From NCBI GenBank assembly GCA_018894105.1, contig CM032117.1:30608501-30672500 (forward strand): 64,000 nucleotides of DNA. Direction: 5' to 3'. This document shows positions 45,192-57,330 of this stretch, in pieces (position 1 is the first letter of the stretch; each line of letters opens with the position of its first letter). The notes beneath the pieces are model-generated. The model did no database searches, was not told where the DNA came from, and saw only the letters and a list, made by a program, of their open reading frames with translations. The translations under genes and the position numbers were made by a program. The stretch is from Jacaranda mimosifolia. Its lineage: Eukaryota; Streptophyta; Magnoliopsida; Lamiales; Bignoniaceae.

Positions 45192-47151
45192 CTTTCATGC
45201 TATGTTTTGGATTATTGTTTGATTGATTCATGTGATGAATTGATAAATTTCACCAAATACTTGATCCAAGCCATGGATTGGAGTGTTTGGATGATGATGC
45301 TTGTGGCTCTATTGCTTGATGGATTGAATGCATGCTTTTATGTGATTTAAGTGTTAATTCATGTTTTAGTATGTTTCAATCCATAGATATAAATGTTGAA
45401 TGTTGATTTAGCATTTACTGATGCTATATGATGATATAGCATGTTGATGTTTGATCAAAAGAGCTTTGGTCATTTTTGGATCCAATGTGATTGGAGTTTT
45501 GTTGGAGATTTTTGAAGAATACGATTCTTACTTGAACTTGATTTTTGAAGCTTGATTGAGCACTTAAATTTCCAGTTTTAAAATGTGTTTTAGATCTGGA
45601 AATTGGTCCATAATGTGTGATTTAATGTTTAGAATGAGTTCTAGCATTTTTGGTGCACAAAAGTTGAGCGAAAAATGGCCTAACTTGCCTTTGACCCAAA
45701 ACAGAGGCAGCTGCCGGCTTTGGTGCACATTGGCAGGGCTGTGACCGAAAGTTACTGCCCAGCCATGTGCTTGCCTCGGCCAGCAGTGCCCGGTCATGGG
45801 TTGGGTGAGTTTTTGTGCAATTTTTGGGCTCCTTTGGTGACTAGAAATGATGTTAAATCATGTGCTATGGATGCACAAGTGTTGTGCAAGTTCTCAATAT
45901 AATGTTTGACATTTTTCAAGCTCCTTAAATCTTGTTAAAGTTTATCTCCAATAGTTGCATAAGTGTTATGCTTGTTCAATTATTTGTTTATGAGATAAGC
46001 ATTTAATTGTTAGAATTAATTGTTAATTCTAGATTTGTTTATTGTTCATTTAATTGTTGAATGAATGATGAATGAATGGTGATGATCATGAGCCTTTAAT
46101 ATTGATTTTATATATTTCAAGTTGTTGAAATGGGTTGTATTAAATTGAGGCTTGCATGCCTCTTTATTTCTACCTTGTAAATGTTATGAGAGTAGAATCA
46201 CTATGAGTGAGGATTTCTTTCTCATGTAAAAGTTACATGGAGCAAAGGAGACCATAGAGGCATGGAGACTTTTGAAGACCCATGAATGTATGGGATGCAC
46301 TCATGTAATAGCTATATTTAATTAACCCACTTAAAATCCACTAGGTGGTGTACCTATGGCTCTAAGTGCACCACTTAGTTAGGCTCATGGTCATCCCACC
46401 CTAGGAGCATGCTGGGCGCATTTACTTATTTATGCTTTTCATATCCTATTGATGTTTGAGATGCATGGTTAGGATATAGAAAACCTAAATAAGAAGATAA
46501 AATGATGAGATCTTTGCAAGCAAAAATCCTCCACTTAGAGTGTCTAAGTGTCTTTCAAATATTAAGTCAAAATGGATATAAATTAAAAGAGTTTTAATTA
46601 ATCCAAGTCTTCTACCAATAGTATATGGCATGACGATGCTACCACCTTTGTATGATATACATCCGGTCACGGGGGTCATGCTTAGGTGGAAAGTTGTGAC
46701 CATACACTTTGCATGAGATGCACCTTTGACGTAGGAACACCTACACATTATACATCCGGTCACGGGGGATGCAGTGGTGCCTGTCTCAAATTAAAGATTG
46801 ATTGGTAGGTCTAACTTAACATCGAGTAATGTAGAGGTCGTCCATCAGGGGATCTACATAAAATGGTGGGGCAAAATATATCAAGAGTTGCATGAGATGC
46901 AATTAGCAAAAGTTGCTTACCTTTGGATTGCTCGTGGATATACATTCGGTCACGGGGGTCCACTTGCAAGTCTTTAGGGTCTTGATTCTCATTAAAAAAT
47001 ATGACTTCCCGAATTCTTCTAGAGGCTGAAGGATTTGATAAAATAGTAGGAGGAAAATATGCTTGAAAGACCATAAAACATGTTTCTAATATCAAATTCA
47101 ATCACATGCTTATTCTCTTTTTCTCCTTTGTGAATTTGTGAAATCTCAAGA
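45192..47151 (+). other. Leader of internal1
   Basis: About 2 kb without a sense ORF. GC-richer box at about 45680-45810. The recurrent motif lies at 46654-46675 and 46749-46768 (TACATCCGGTCACGGGGG), a variant at 46839-46851, and again at 46939-46958. An antisense frame of 96 codons (46811-47101) resembles those at 2850-3206 (-) and 9062-9328 (+, also antisense to its element). A pyrimidine tract precedes gag. Confidence 0.72.
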
Positions 47152-47930
47152 ATGGTTAAATGTTCCACTCAACCTTTTTTTGGAAACCAATAAACTAACC
47201 GGGCCAAACTTCCACAATTAACCTAACCTCAAAATTGTTCTACATTCCTAGAAGCAATATATGTCCTATATCAAGGTGCTCCAAATCCCATCGGGAAAAG
47301 TAGATCAAGAGACACGTGAAAAGTTCACGAATTGGGTTTAGGATCGTCTTATCTCATAGTCTCATGATGGTATCTGCAAACTTTAAAAGTCTCATTGACA
47401 TATGAATAGTACCTTGGTTAAAGTTGACAAGAGTTGTAAAGCTAACAAGGTATGATAGGTTTATGGTGTCAAAAGAGATTTTTCAAGCTAGGACGAATGC
47501 GAAGTCATATGTCATCGACTACGGTCTAAAGATGATTAAGCTTGGATAAGCTTTTTCTACTTAGATGTAGTGATAGACAATGATCTGCATGAGGATTTGA
47601 TCCTCATAGCCTCGGCGTGTTTTATTGATCAAAGTGTTGATCAAGAAGGAGACTACCATGACAAGGACAAACCTTTGATACTTGTTTCCTCCTCCAAGTC
47701 TATGGGCCCTAAGGGTGCTAGAAAGGGAGGTAAAAGGAAGAAAAGTTCTTCCTCCAATGGAAAATAACTATTAAAGGCATCTGGAGGAGTCAAGATTATA
47801 GAGGAAATAGTCAATATTATTTGCTTCTTCTTTAGCAAGATAGGCTATTGGAAGCCATTTTGCAAGGAATACCTTGCAACCCTTTGGAATGGTACGTACT
47901 TTATTGAAATGCATTTAAGGATTAATTCTT
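47152..47930 (+). pseudogene. gag: gag of internal1
   Basis: ATG at 47152 (MVKCSTQPF start), soon broken. The open stretch 47570-47767 holds HDKDKPLILVSSSKSMGP and GGKRKKSSSSNGK. The zinc knuckle is ruined (CFFFSKIGYWKPFC). Closest to the gag of B. Confidence 0.75.
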
Positions 47931-48946
47931 CCTCATGGATATATGATATCGTATGTGGTTCTTATCTTTTTAAGTTGTTACAGAGAATAAGAAAGAAGAA
48001 TAAAAACTAAGTGATGTGGAAATGATCCACCGACTTGGCTAAGGAGCAAGAGTTGTGATCAAAGCCGAAGGCGTATAATAAGTTGGACTTAGGGAATTCC
48101 ATAATTATATTAAACCTTTGCTATTATGTGCCATATATTGTTGAGAACATTATTTCAAATTCCTGTTTTGGATAGTGAAGGATTTGATCCTTCTATATCA
48201 AATTGGAGATTGAAGGCATTAAAGAATGGGTTCTTTAATTGCTTGTGGTACACTTAACAAAGGATTATACATATTGGATTCTCAACTATCACTAATGCAC
48301 TTTCAACAAAGTAAGGAAATTAGATATCCAAGTATATTCCATTCTTTGGTATGCAAGACTTGGTCATATCTCTAAGAATAAGATGATCAAGTTAAAAGCT
48401 CTCAAAGCGCTAAGTGTTAGTGGTATTGAGGATCTTCCTACTTGTAAATATTGTTTAAAGGGAAAAATGACCAAAGTTCATTTTGTAGGATAAATGGAGC
48501 ACTCCATAAGTCTCTTAGATTTGATCCATATAGATGTTTTTGGACCACTAAGAGTTAGTGGGAGATGATGCTATTCCTACTTCATCACCTTCACCGATGA
48601 CTCTAGTTGGTTCGGACATGTGTTTCTTATGAAGAACAAGTCTGAAGCCTTTGAAAAGTTCGAAGTGTATAAAAGTGCAGTGGAAAAGCAATTGGGGCAA
48701 ATATTAAAGCTCTTTGATAGGATCGAGGATGAAAATACTTGAACACTGAATTCTTGGATTATCTAAAGGAGAATGGGATTCTCTCTCAAATGGAATAGCC
48801 GAGAGGAGAAACCGTACCTTGTTGGACAAGATATGTTCCATGATGGGCTTCTTCGATATACCTATATCCTTTAGGGGATACGCCTTATAGACGACGGTGA
48901 AGTTACTAAGTGTAGTACTTTCAAAGTCAGTGCCAAAACACCATAT
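47931..48946 (+). pseudogene. pol: Protease and integrase core of internal1
   Basis: Protease start IYDIVCGSYLF (Val in place of Gly), then the pre-integrase stretch. Zinc-binding region LGHISKNKMIKL with LPTCKYCLKGKMTKV near 48360-48480. Catalytic block LIHIDVFGPLRVSG, then FTDDSSWFGHVFLM. The GGE block is frameshifted (about 48720). The AERRNRTLLD-type block is near 48800. The integrase is interrupted at 48947 by the fold-back element. Confidence 0.78.
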
Positions 48947-48955
48947 GAGATATGG
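48947..48955 (+). repeat. 9-bp target duplication, left
   Basis: GAGATATGG, repeated exactly at 50280-50288. It belongs to the integrase of internal1 (ccatatGAGATATGG), so the insert is later than the copia element. Confidence 0.88.
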
Positions 48956-50279
48956 GGCAAAATACCAAAATTCGTCCTGTAATTTTACCCCATTTGGCTT
49001 TTCGTCCTATAATTTGCATAATATCAATTCTAGTCTTATAAGTATTAAAAAATTATCATTTTTCATCCTTTTTTTCGTCGGAGACGGCGAAACTCGCAGG
49101 AAAAGGTGATATGGCATGCCGGGCGTGTGGCATTTCTTGTTTTTGCCTCGTTGGCAGCTGACATGGCAGGCAAAATTACAAAATTCGTCCTGTAACTTTA
49201 CCTCATTTGGTTTTTTGTCCTATAAATTGCATAATATCAATTCTAGTCCTATAAAGTATTAAAAAATTGTCATTTTTCATCCTTTTTTCGCCGGAGTCGA
49301 CAAAACTCACCGAAAAATGTGATGTGGCACACCGAGCATGTGGACATTTCTTGTTTCTGCCTTGTTGGACTGCCTAGTAGGCATTTTTTGTCTTTTTCTT
49401 ACTTAGTTGGCATCATGCATATCTTTTTTTTTTTTTTTTTTAAATTTCAAATACATTATATAATTTATATATACACACATATGTATATACACATCCATTT
49501 AGTCAAATCAATGATTTTTTGTTAGATTTTTGGGGTGAAAATGAAATTGAGTGGTTTTTTTTATTGTTATAATAATAATAATAAAATATATATGTGATGT
49601 ATATATAATATATGTATGTATATATTAAAAAATGGGAAAGTTTTGGGGATAATGAAGGATATTCAAGGAAAAAAAATTGTGTTTTGGAGGGAAAATGATG
49701 ATATGTAATACACAAATATATATATATGTATACAAATAGATGTGTATATATATGTGTGTATGTATATATAAATTATATAATGTATTTGAAATTTAAAAAA
49801 AAAAAAAAGAAAAGACATGCATGTTGCCAGCTAAGCAAGAAAAAGACAAAAAATGCCTACTAGGCTATCCAACGAGGTAGAAACAAGAAATGTCCACACG
49901 CCCGGTGTGCTACGTCACATTTTTCGGCGAGTTTTGCTGGCTTCGGCAAAAAAAGGACAAAAAATGACAATTTTTTAATACTTATAGGATTAGAATTGAT
50001 ATTGTGCAATTTATAGGACGAAAAACCAAATGAGGTAAAGTTACAGATAGAATTTTGTAATTTTGCCTACCATGTCAGCTACCAACGAGGCAAAAACAAG
50101 AAATGCCACGCGCCTGGCGTGCCACATCACCTTTTCCGGCGAGTTTCGCCATCTCCGGTGAAAAAAGGATGAAAATGATAATTTTTTAATACTTATAGGA
50201 CTAGAATTGATAGTATGCAAATTATAGGACGAAAAGTCAAATGGGGTAAAATTACAGGATGAATTTTGTAATTTTGCCA
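48956..50279. mobile_element. Fold-back Mutator-like element, non-autonomous
   Basis: 1324-bp insert with a perfect 9-bp target duplication, the usual size for Mutator-like elements. Ends read GGCAAAATACCAAAATTCG on the left and, in reverse, TGGCAAAATTACAAAATTC on the right. Almost the whole element is one inverted repeat: arms about 48956-49503 and 49725-50279. Each arm contains two tandem copies of the terminal sequence (second left copy from about 49170, mirrored before about 50070). The loop is AT-rich with simple repeats. No transposase. A transcript could fold into a hairpin of about 550 bp. Confidence 0.85.
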
Positions 50280-50288
50280 GAGATATGG

Positions 50289-50690
50289 CATGGCAAAGCA
50301 CCCTCTTACTAATATATCATAGTTTTGGGATCTCTCGCCTACGTGAGATGGACAGTGGGAGATAAGTTGGATAGTAGATCCACCTTGTACAAGTTTGTGG
50401 GATACCTAAGAGAGCCTATGAGCTATTACATCTGTGATCCCTCGGAACAAACGGTGTTTGTTTCGAGGAACGCCACCTTTTTGGAAAAAGGATTTCTATA
50501 AGATAGAAAAAAGCATAGTTGTTGAACTTAGTGAAGTTCAAGATGGTCATAAAATCCCACAAGAGGTAGAAACATATATATATATATATATCAAAGAGCA
50601 TTGCACACAACCTCTAAGAAGGTCGAACTGAATCAAGAAGCGACCCGAAATGTTCGGATTCCTTTATGAAATGGGCCAATCGAATAGCGA
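50289..50690 (+). pseudogene. pol: Integrase C-terminal part of internal1
   Basis: Resumes after the fold-back element: SRLREMDSGR-like frames, DKLDSRSTLYKFVGYLREPM, YYICDPSEQTVFVSRNATFLEK, then an acidic linker containing a (TA)n run at 50575-50592. Frameshift near 50500. Matches 58440-58700 of internal2. Confidence 0.78.
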
Positions 50691-51560
50691 TTCGAAGACC
50701 TATGAGGGAGCTATGTTGGACATAGATTTGGGATGATGGCTTGGAGCCATGAAATCCAAAATGGACTCCATGTACTCACACAAAGTACGAAATTTAGTAG
50801 ATCCACCAAAAGGAATAGTTCCCGTTGGTTGCTAGTGGATCTATAAGTGAAAGCTTGGAGTAGATGGAGAAGTGGTGACTTTTTAGGTGCGACTAGTGGC
50901 AGTAGTTACACTCTAAGACTTAATATCAATTTCGAGGAAACCTTTTCACCGGTCGCTATGCCTTAGTCCATTTGAATTCTACTTTCCATAGCCACATATT
51001 ATGACTATGAGATATAGCAAATGGATGTAAAAACCGCTTTCCTCAATGGTGACATTGAAGAAGAAATCTATATGAAGCAAGGTTTTACATCTAAGAGGAG
51101 TAAGAAAAATGTTTACAAACTCCAAAGATCCATTTATGGACTCAAACAAGTGTCCTAAAGTTGGAACATACGTTTTGACAAAACGGTCAAATTGTTTGGC
51201 TTTGTCAAAAATGTGTATGAACCTTGTGTGTATAAGAAGGCTAGTGGGAGTAGCATATAGTTTATTGGGCTTTATGTCGATGACATCCTTCTCGTTGGGA
51301 ATGAGGTAGGAATGTTAGAGTGTACTAAAGCATGGTTATCTACATAATTCTCCATGAAGGATTTGGGAGAAGCACTTACATATTGGGAATATGTATCTAT
51401 AGAGATAGATCTAAGAGGATGTTGGGGCTATCCCAAACCTTGTACATTGACAAAATACTAAAGCGGTTTAGTATGGAAGAATCCAAGAAAGGATTCCTTC
51501 CCATAGGACATGGCATTCGTCTCTCAAAGTCTATGGCCCCCCAGACTAAGAAAGAGAAAT
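50691..51560 (+). pseudogene. pol: Reverse transcriptase of internal1
   Basis: Blocks KMDSMYSHKV, VDPPKGIVPVGC (then stop), the YTL-DLISISRKPFHRSLCLSP region in a shifted frame, QMDVKTAFLNGDIEEEIYM, SIYGLKQVS, and the catalytic LYVDDILLVGNEVGM (51272-51316) kept. 51332-51562 continues to the HIYRDRSKRMLGLSQT-type block. Stops and frameshifts make it inactive. Confidence 0.83.
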
Positions 51561-52264
51561 GAAGAATGTCTGACATACCTTATGCCTCCGCTATTGGTAG
51601 CATAATGTATGCAGTTCAATGTACAAGACCAAATGTGGCACACTCGCTAACTGTTATGAGTAGGTTCCAATCCAATCCTGGTGAGAGTTACTGGATAGCC
51701 GTGAAAACAGTCCTTAAGTATTTGAGAAGGACTAAGGACTTGTTTTTAGTATACGACAATGGAGAATTGAAACTAGATAAGTTTTCGGATTCAAGTTTCC
51801 AATCCGATGTAGATAACCTCAAATTCACTTCTAGATTTATATTTTGCTTCAATGGCGTGGTGGTAAGTTGGAAGAGTTTCAACAAGACACCACGACCGAG
51901 ACCACCACTAAGGTAAAATAATATGTGGTTTTGGAAACCGCAAAATGAAGGTGTTTGGATAAAAAAAAACTTCATCCAAGAGTTGGATGTAGTGCCTAGC
52001 GTGCATGAGCCCACAATTGTCTTTGGAAGATAATTTTTGGACTTGAGCTAAGATCTCATCAGTGATCCAAACACGATAAATGCGTTATCATTCGATATAT
52101 GATATCAAATTGATAGAGGCGACAACCGAGTGAATAAAGTTGCTTCAGAAGAGAATTTAGCAGAACCACTATCTAAACCCCTAATAGCAAAAGGTCTTTC
52201 AAGAACATCTTGAGAAGATGGGCCTCAAGGCCACAAGGCATTGGCTTTAGGGCAAGTGGGAGAT
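51561..52264 (+). pseudogene. pol: RNase H and polypurine tract of internal1
   Basis: The open stretch 51566-51916 gives SDIPYASAIGSIMYAVQCTRPNVAH, YLRRTKDLFLVYDNGELKL and FTSRFIFCFNGVVVSW. It is then broken; the final ENLAEPLSKPL-type block is near 52155. The polypurine tract AGGGCAAGTGGGAGA (52249-52263) abuts LTR2. Confidence 0.85.
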
Positions 52265-54487
52265 TGTTAGAATAGTACCCAGCAAGCTAATAGGATTGGC
52301 TTTGTAAAGCTATTTTCTTATAAAACATTCTTGATCGAATGATATTCTTTATATGTCTATCTTCATCTTATGCTCTTATTTCATCACTTGCATTTGGATG
52401 AAGCCCTTAGATCACCCACGACTGTGGGACTTGGTTCAACGACCATGGAATAAGTCTTACAGAGTCGTGATCTTAAATCTTTCCAAGTCATAGGATCTTA
52501 TGAGACAAGGCATCTAAGATCTAGATAGATTTGCACTAATGATGTATAAATCCAAGAGTTGGATATTGTTCCATTTCATGAGCAACCATATGAGATATGT
52601 GTGCATGTTAGTGGGTGCTTGTTAGAGAACAAGGAACTGAAGACCCACCGAAGAATCCACTAGACAGCCGTAGTAGCAAGTCGGTAATGGCAAGTTCTTC
52701 AGCTTGTGCTAGTGCATATTATTAGTCCTCTAACCTGAGGATCCATGGTAACCTTATGTTCGGTCTTCATGCTTTAACTTTTCCTTGACCACTTAGCGGG
52801 TCTTTTGGGTTGAGGTTGGGTATGAGCTATTTGGCATGGAGGTTTGTGAGATCTAAGATATAATCCGACTCGTCGCTTTTGTGAAGGATGAGTGCATCTC
52901 CTATGTGCTCTATAATGATCGATTTTGAGAAATCTTTGTGCAAGGTGCTATGACAATTTGGAAAAGGAGTTTTTCAAAGGTGAGGTCATACAAAGGAATT
53001 GAAAATTGAGAATAGAGACATAGTATCGAGGCTATTAGGAGACGACAAATATCTTGCCCTAAATCTCTTTTGGGAGATAGAAGATGGAAGAACTGTATTT
53101 GCATGGAAAGCATATAGCTATGATAATTCTCCAAAAGCATTTATTTTTGCCAGCTAGTTGGACCACACGGTCTTGAGGTTGGACATCGACCATGGAGGTT
53201 GGGCACTCTTCAATTAATGAGATTAATTAAATTGAGTTGATTAATTTAAAAGGTGTTTTAAACTAAAATGAATATATGATATTCAAAAGTCACAAGGAGT
53301 TGTGAGTCCATTCCTAATGAATGGTAGAGCTTATTAGGTCACACACAAAAGCCAATTAACCTCCCAGTTAATGGAGCCACTTTCTAAGAGTTAGAGAATT
53401 ACTCATTGGAGACCGATTTTGAGGTGCCAAATTGAAGGTCAATTTGTTGGCTTGATTAATTTAAGTGTTAAATTAATCAACTAATTTAAGGAGTTAAATT
53501 AGACCAATAATTAAGGAGTTAATTACTAGGTGCCAAGTGACCATCAATTGGTCAAGTTGACTTAAAGAGTTAACTTAACAAAACTGAGCTTAAGAGTTAA
53601 GCTTGTTTGACTTAAGAGTTAAGTCAAAGGTGAGTTAATTAAATTAAAGTTTTTAATTTTTTAATTTAATTAAAGAAAAGAATAAATTTTGGAGGGAAAA
53701 TTCAAATGAAAGATTCATTTGAATTAGCATCTTAGTTAACTTGAAATTAGATTTCAAATGTAATTAAAATGCACATGAAATTCAAATTTTCCACTTGGCA
53801 CCCCACTTGGCCGTCCCCCTCATAGAAGGTGTGATGCCACCTTGGCATCACACCGTCCAACATCTATATATGGATATATAGAGAGAGAGGATCAACCATG
53901 ATGAAAAAGGTGTGAGAATAAGGTTTTTCCATAATTCCCCCGAAACTCCATTTCTAAACATTGCTTCATGTGTTCGAGCTTTGTTCTCTCTTCTTCTCTT
54001 ACCTCAAAAGTTGGCCTGCACCATTGATATTTTGCTCATTTTCTATAGCTAAAAGTGAGTGAATTTGGAGGATGAATTGGTGTGTGAGTCATATCAATAG
54101 AGGCAAAGCATTTGATTTGCTAGCTTTGGAGATCTACTGGAACAAAGCAGTCAATTGCTGAATTTTTTCCAAGCGATCCACATTGAGTTTTACTCTAAAT
54201 CTTTTATAACACTTTCCTCAAGGTGTTCAAAAGCTCCATATTGTTTTTCGTGATTTTTGGAGCATTCTAACCAACGCAAAAGTTGCTATTCTCCGCCGTG
54301 CTAGAGTCTGCCAGAATCTAGATTGATGAAGTGTTCACCCTTGAGAACTTGGAAAATTGGTTTTTGAGGTAACACTCCAACTAAATCTGAATTCCTAGCA
54401 TAATTAGATCTTTGATAGGCTGTAAGCACTAGTTATTTTGAGCTCTTGAAGTTTGATAATTGGATCTTAGTGGCTTATTAACCTTCA
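52265..54487 (+). repeat. LTR2, shared middle LTR of the array
   Basis: 2223 bp from TGTTAG to CCTTCA. The polypurine tract of internal1 is on its left, the primer site of internal2 on its right. Hairpin array about 53455-53672, palindrome 53828-53854, TATA 53865-53870. Confidence 0.92.
53828..53854 (+). promoter_or_regulatory. Palindrome upstream of TATA (LTR2)
   Basis: Perfect 11-bp arms GGTGTGATGCC and GGCATCACACC around ACCTT, ten bases before the TATATA at 53865-53870. Confidence 0.72.
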
Positions 54488-54489
54488 AA

Positions 54490-54502
54490 TGGTATCGGAG
54501 CC
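54490..54502 (+). other. Primer binding site, internal2
   Basis: TGGTATCGGAGCC just after the LTR2 end. Confidence 0.88.
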
Positions 54503-56475
54503 TAAATCATGATTAGATTTGGATTTCTTTTGATTGATTGATTCATGTGACAGATTGATCAAAATCATCAAATTCTTGATTCATATTATAGATTGGAGTG
54601 TTTGAATGATGTTATGTGTGGCTTCTTTATTGATGAATTGAAAGCATGCTAATATGTGTTTTAAGTGTTGATTTATATGATTAGTATGCTTTAATTCATA
54701 ACTTTTAATGGTAAATGTTGACTTGACATTAATTGATGTTATATGGTAATATAGCATGTGCTTAATGGCCTTAAGTTGTTTTGGTCATTTTTGGATCTAA
54801 TGTGATTGGAGTTTTGTTGGAGAATTTTGAAGAACGTGATTCTTACGTAAACTAATTTTTGAAAGCATGTTTGAGCACTTGGATTTCCTTTTTTTAAAGG
54901 TGTTTTGAATATGGAAATTTATCTATAATGTGTGATTACATGTTTAGAACATATTCAAAATTTATTGGTGCATGAAAGTTGAGCAAATACTGACTTGACT
55001 CAGCTTTGAAGCTTGTTGCTACAAGCTGCCGCATGCAAGTAGGGCATTGGCTAGGCACTGGGTGCGCCTGCTGCCCAGTCGTGTGCACCAGCCATGCGGG
55101 CAGTGAGTAACAAGGCTTTGGCCTTGTTTTGAGTGCATTATTTTGGCTCTTTTAATGCTCAAAAGTGTTTTGAATCACATATCTTTGATGCACAATAGTT
55201 GTGCAAGTTATCAAAATTATGTTTGATATTTTTGAATATTTTTAAAAATTGGTTAAAGTTAATCTTCAATTTTGGCATAAGAGTTATGCTTGACCAATTA
55301 CTTATTTATGAGATAAGCATTTAATTGATGGAATTAATTGTTAAATGTTAATTCTAGATTTCTTTATTATTTATTTAATTATTGAATGGATGATGAATGA
55401 ATAGGAATGATCATGAGGCTTTAATATTAATTTTATTTATTTCAAGTTGTTGAAAAGGATTGTGTTAAATTGAGGCTTGCATGCCTCTTTATTTCCATCT
55501 TGTAAATGTTATGAGAGTGGAATCAGTAGGATTGAGGATTTCTTTCTCATGTAAAAGTTACATAGAGCAAATGAGACCTTGGAGGCATGGAGACTATTGA
55601 AGACCCATGAATGTATGGGATACACTTATGTAATAACTAGATTTAATCAACTTACTAAAAATCAACTAGGTGGTGCACCTATGGCTCTAAGTGCAACACT
55701 TGGCTAGGCTCATGGTCACCCCACCTTAGGAGCATGCTAAGTGCACTTACTTAATTATGCTTTTCATATCCCATTAATGTATGAGATGCATGTTTGGGAT
55801 ATAGAAAACCCAAATAAGAAGATAAAAAAGATGAGATCTTTGCAAGCAAAATCACTCCACTTAGAAAGTCTAAGTACTTTCAAATACTAAGTCAAATGGA
55901 TACAAATTAAAAGGAGTTTTAATTGATCCATGTCTTCTACCAATAGGATATGCCATGACGATGCTACTAAATTTGTGTGATGGCACTCGAAGCTGGGGTC
56001 ATACTTAGGAGAAAAGCTGTGAGTGTATACTTAACATATGATGCACCTTTGATTTGAGAACCTCCATGCATTGGCACTCGAAGTGGGGGATGTCATGGAG
56101 TCGTCTCGAATCAAAGTATGATTGGTTGGTTCGACTTAACTCTTAGTAATGTAAATTCACTCGAAGCGGGGTGTCTACATAAAAAGTGAGGCAAAATATA
56201 TCTAGAGTTGCATGAGATGAAATTAGCAAATATTGCTTACCTTTCGATTGTTTGTGGATGGCACTTGAAGCGGGGGTCTACTTATAAGTCCTTGGGATCT
56301 TAATTCTCACTAGGAAATGAAATTTCCTGAATTCTTCTTGAGGGTGAAGGATTTAATATAATAGTGGGAGGAAAACATGTTTGAAAGACCATAAACATGT
56401 TTTTAATATCAAATTCAATCACATGCTTATACTCTTTTTTTTGCCTCTTGTAGATTTTTGAAATCTTCAAACAAA
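54503..56475 (+). other. Leader of internal2
   Basis: Aligns to the internal1 leader, but the recurrent motif is different at all four sites: GGCACTCGAAG-type followed by a G run at 55982-55998, 56072-56089, 56157-56171 and 56259-56276. GC-richer variable box at about 55005-55110. The antisense frame seen in other copies is not open here. Confidence 0.72.
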
Positions 56476-57330
56476 ATAGCTAAAAATCCACTAGCAAGTA
56501 CTTTGGAAACCAATAAGCTAACCTAGCCAAACTTTGCAGATTGGTTGAGAAACCTTAAAATAATTCTTGACTCTAAAAAGAGGACATACGTCCTTGATCA
56601 AAGTCTTATGGGCGCAATTGGTGATGACGCCACTGACCAAGATTGTGAAATGTTCATGAATTTATAGATGATGATCTACAAATTAGATGTGTCATGATGG
56701 CCTCCATGTCCCACGAGCTCCAAAAGACTCATGAGCACATGAAACATGCTTGAGAGATCTAAGCACACTTACAAAAGTTGTATGGTGTACAAAATAGACA
56801 CGAAAGGTTCACTTTGTCAAAGGGGCTCTTTAGGACAAGGAAGAGTGAGGGGTCTAATGTCCATTATCACGGCCTCAAGATGATAGTACTCATCGAGAAC
56901 CTTGGACAATTAGATGTGGTCATGGACAGCGACCTCTAGATGGATTTGATCCTCTAGTCATTGCCACCATCGTTCGACCAATTCATTATGAACTTCAATA
57001 TGTCCAAGCAAGAAGTTACAATTAACAAATTGGTGAACATGCTTGTGGCCACAGAGGTGACTATGAAAAAGGAAAAACCTTTTATGCTTGCATCCTCCTC
57101 CAAGTCAAAGGGCCCTATGGGTCCTAGAAAAGAAGGTAAAAGGAAGAAAAGTTCTTCCTCGAAAGGAAAACAACCCTAGAAGAGTTTTGGGAGGGTTAAG
57201 AAGAAGGCTAAAATCGAAGCTAGTTGTTTCCATTGTGGCGAGAAGGGACATTGGAAGAGAAATTGCAAAGCTTATCTTGCAACCCTTGAGAAAGGTATGT
57301 ACTTTATTGAAGTGCACTTGACGATTAATT
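56476..57330 (+). pseudogene. gag: gag of internal2
   Basis: The start codon is ATA instead of ATG (near 56476). Blocks: DWLRNLKIILDSKKRTYVLD, then a stop; HGLKMI; 56961-57179 (PPSFDQFIMNFNMSKQEVTI, KEGKRKKSSSSKGKQ). An intact zinc knuckle CFHCGEKGHWKRNC lies at about 57226-57268, in a shifted frame relative to the part before it. This is the best-preserved gag in the window. Confidence 0.83.

Noticed and set aside
49319..49715. Small ORFs within the fold-back element
   Set aside because: They lie in inverted-repeat arms and AT simple repeats, with aromatic-rich low-complexity products and no domain.
49560..49780. Microsatellite in the fold-back loop as a separate feature
   Set aside because: Short AT and GTAT runs, ordinary for AT-rich loops; described within the element.
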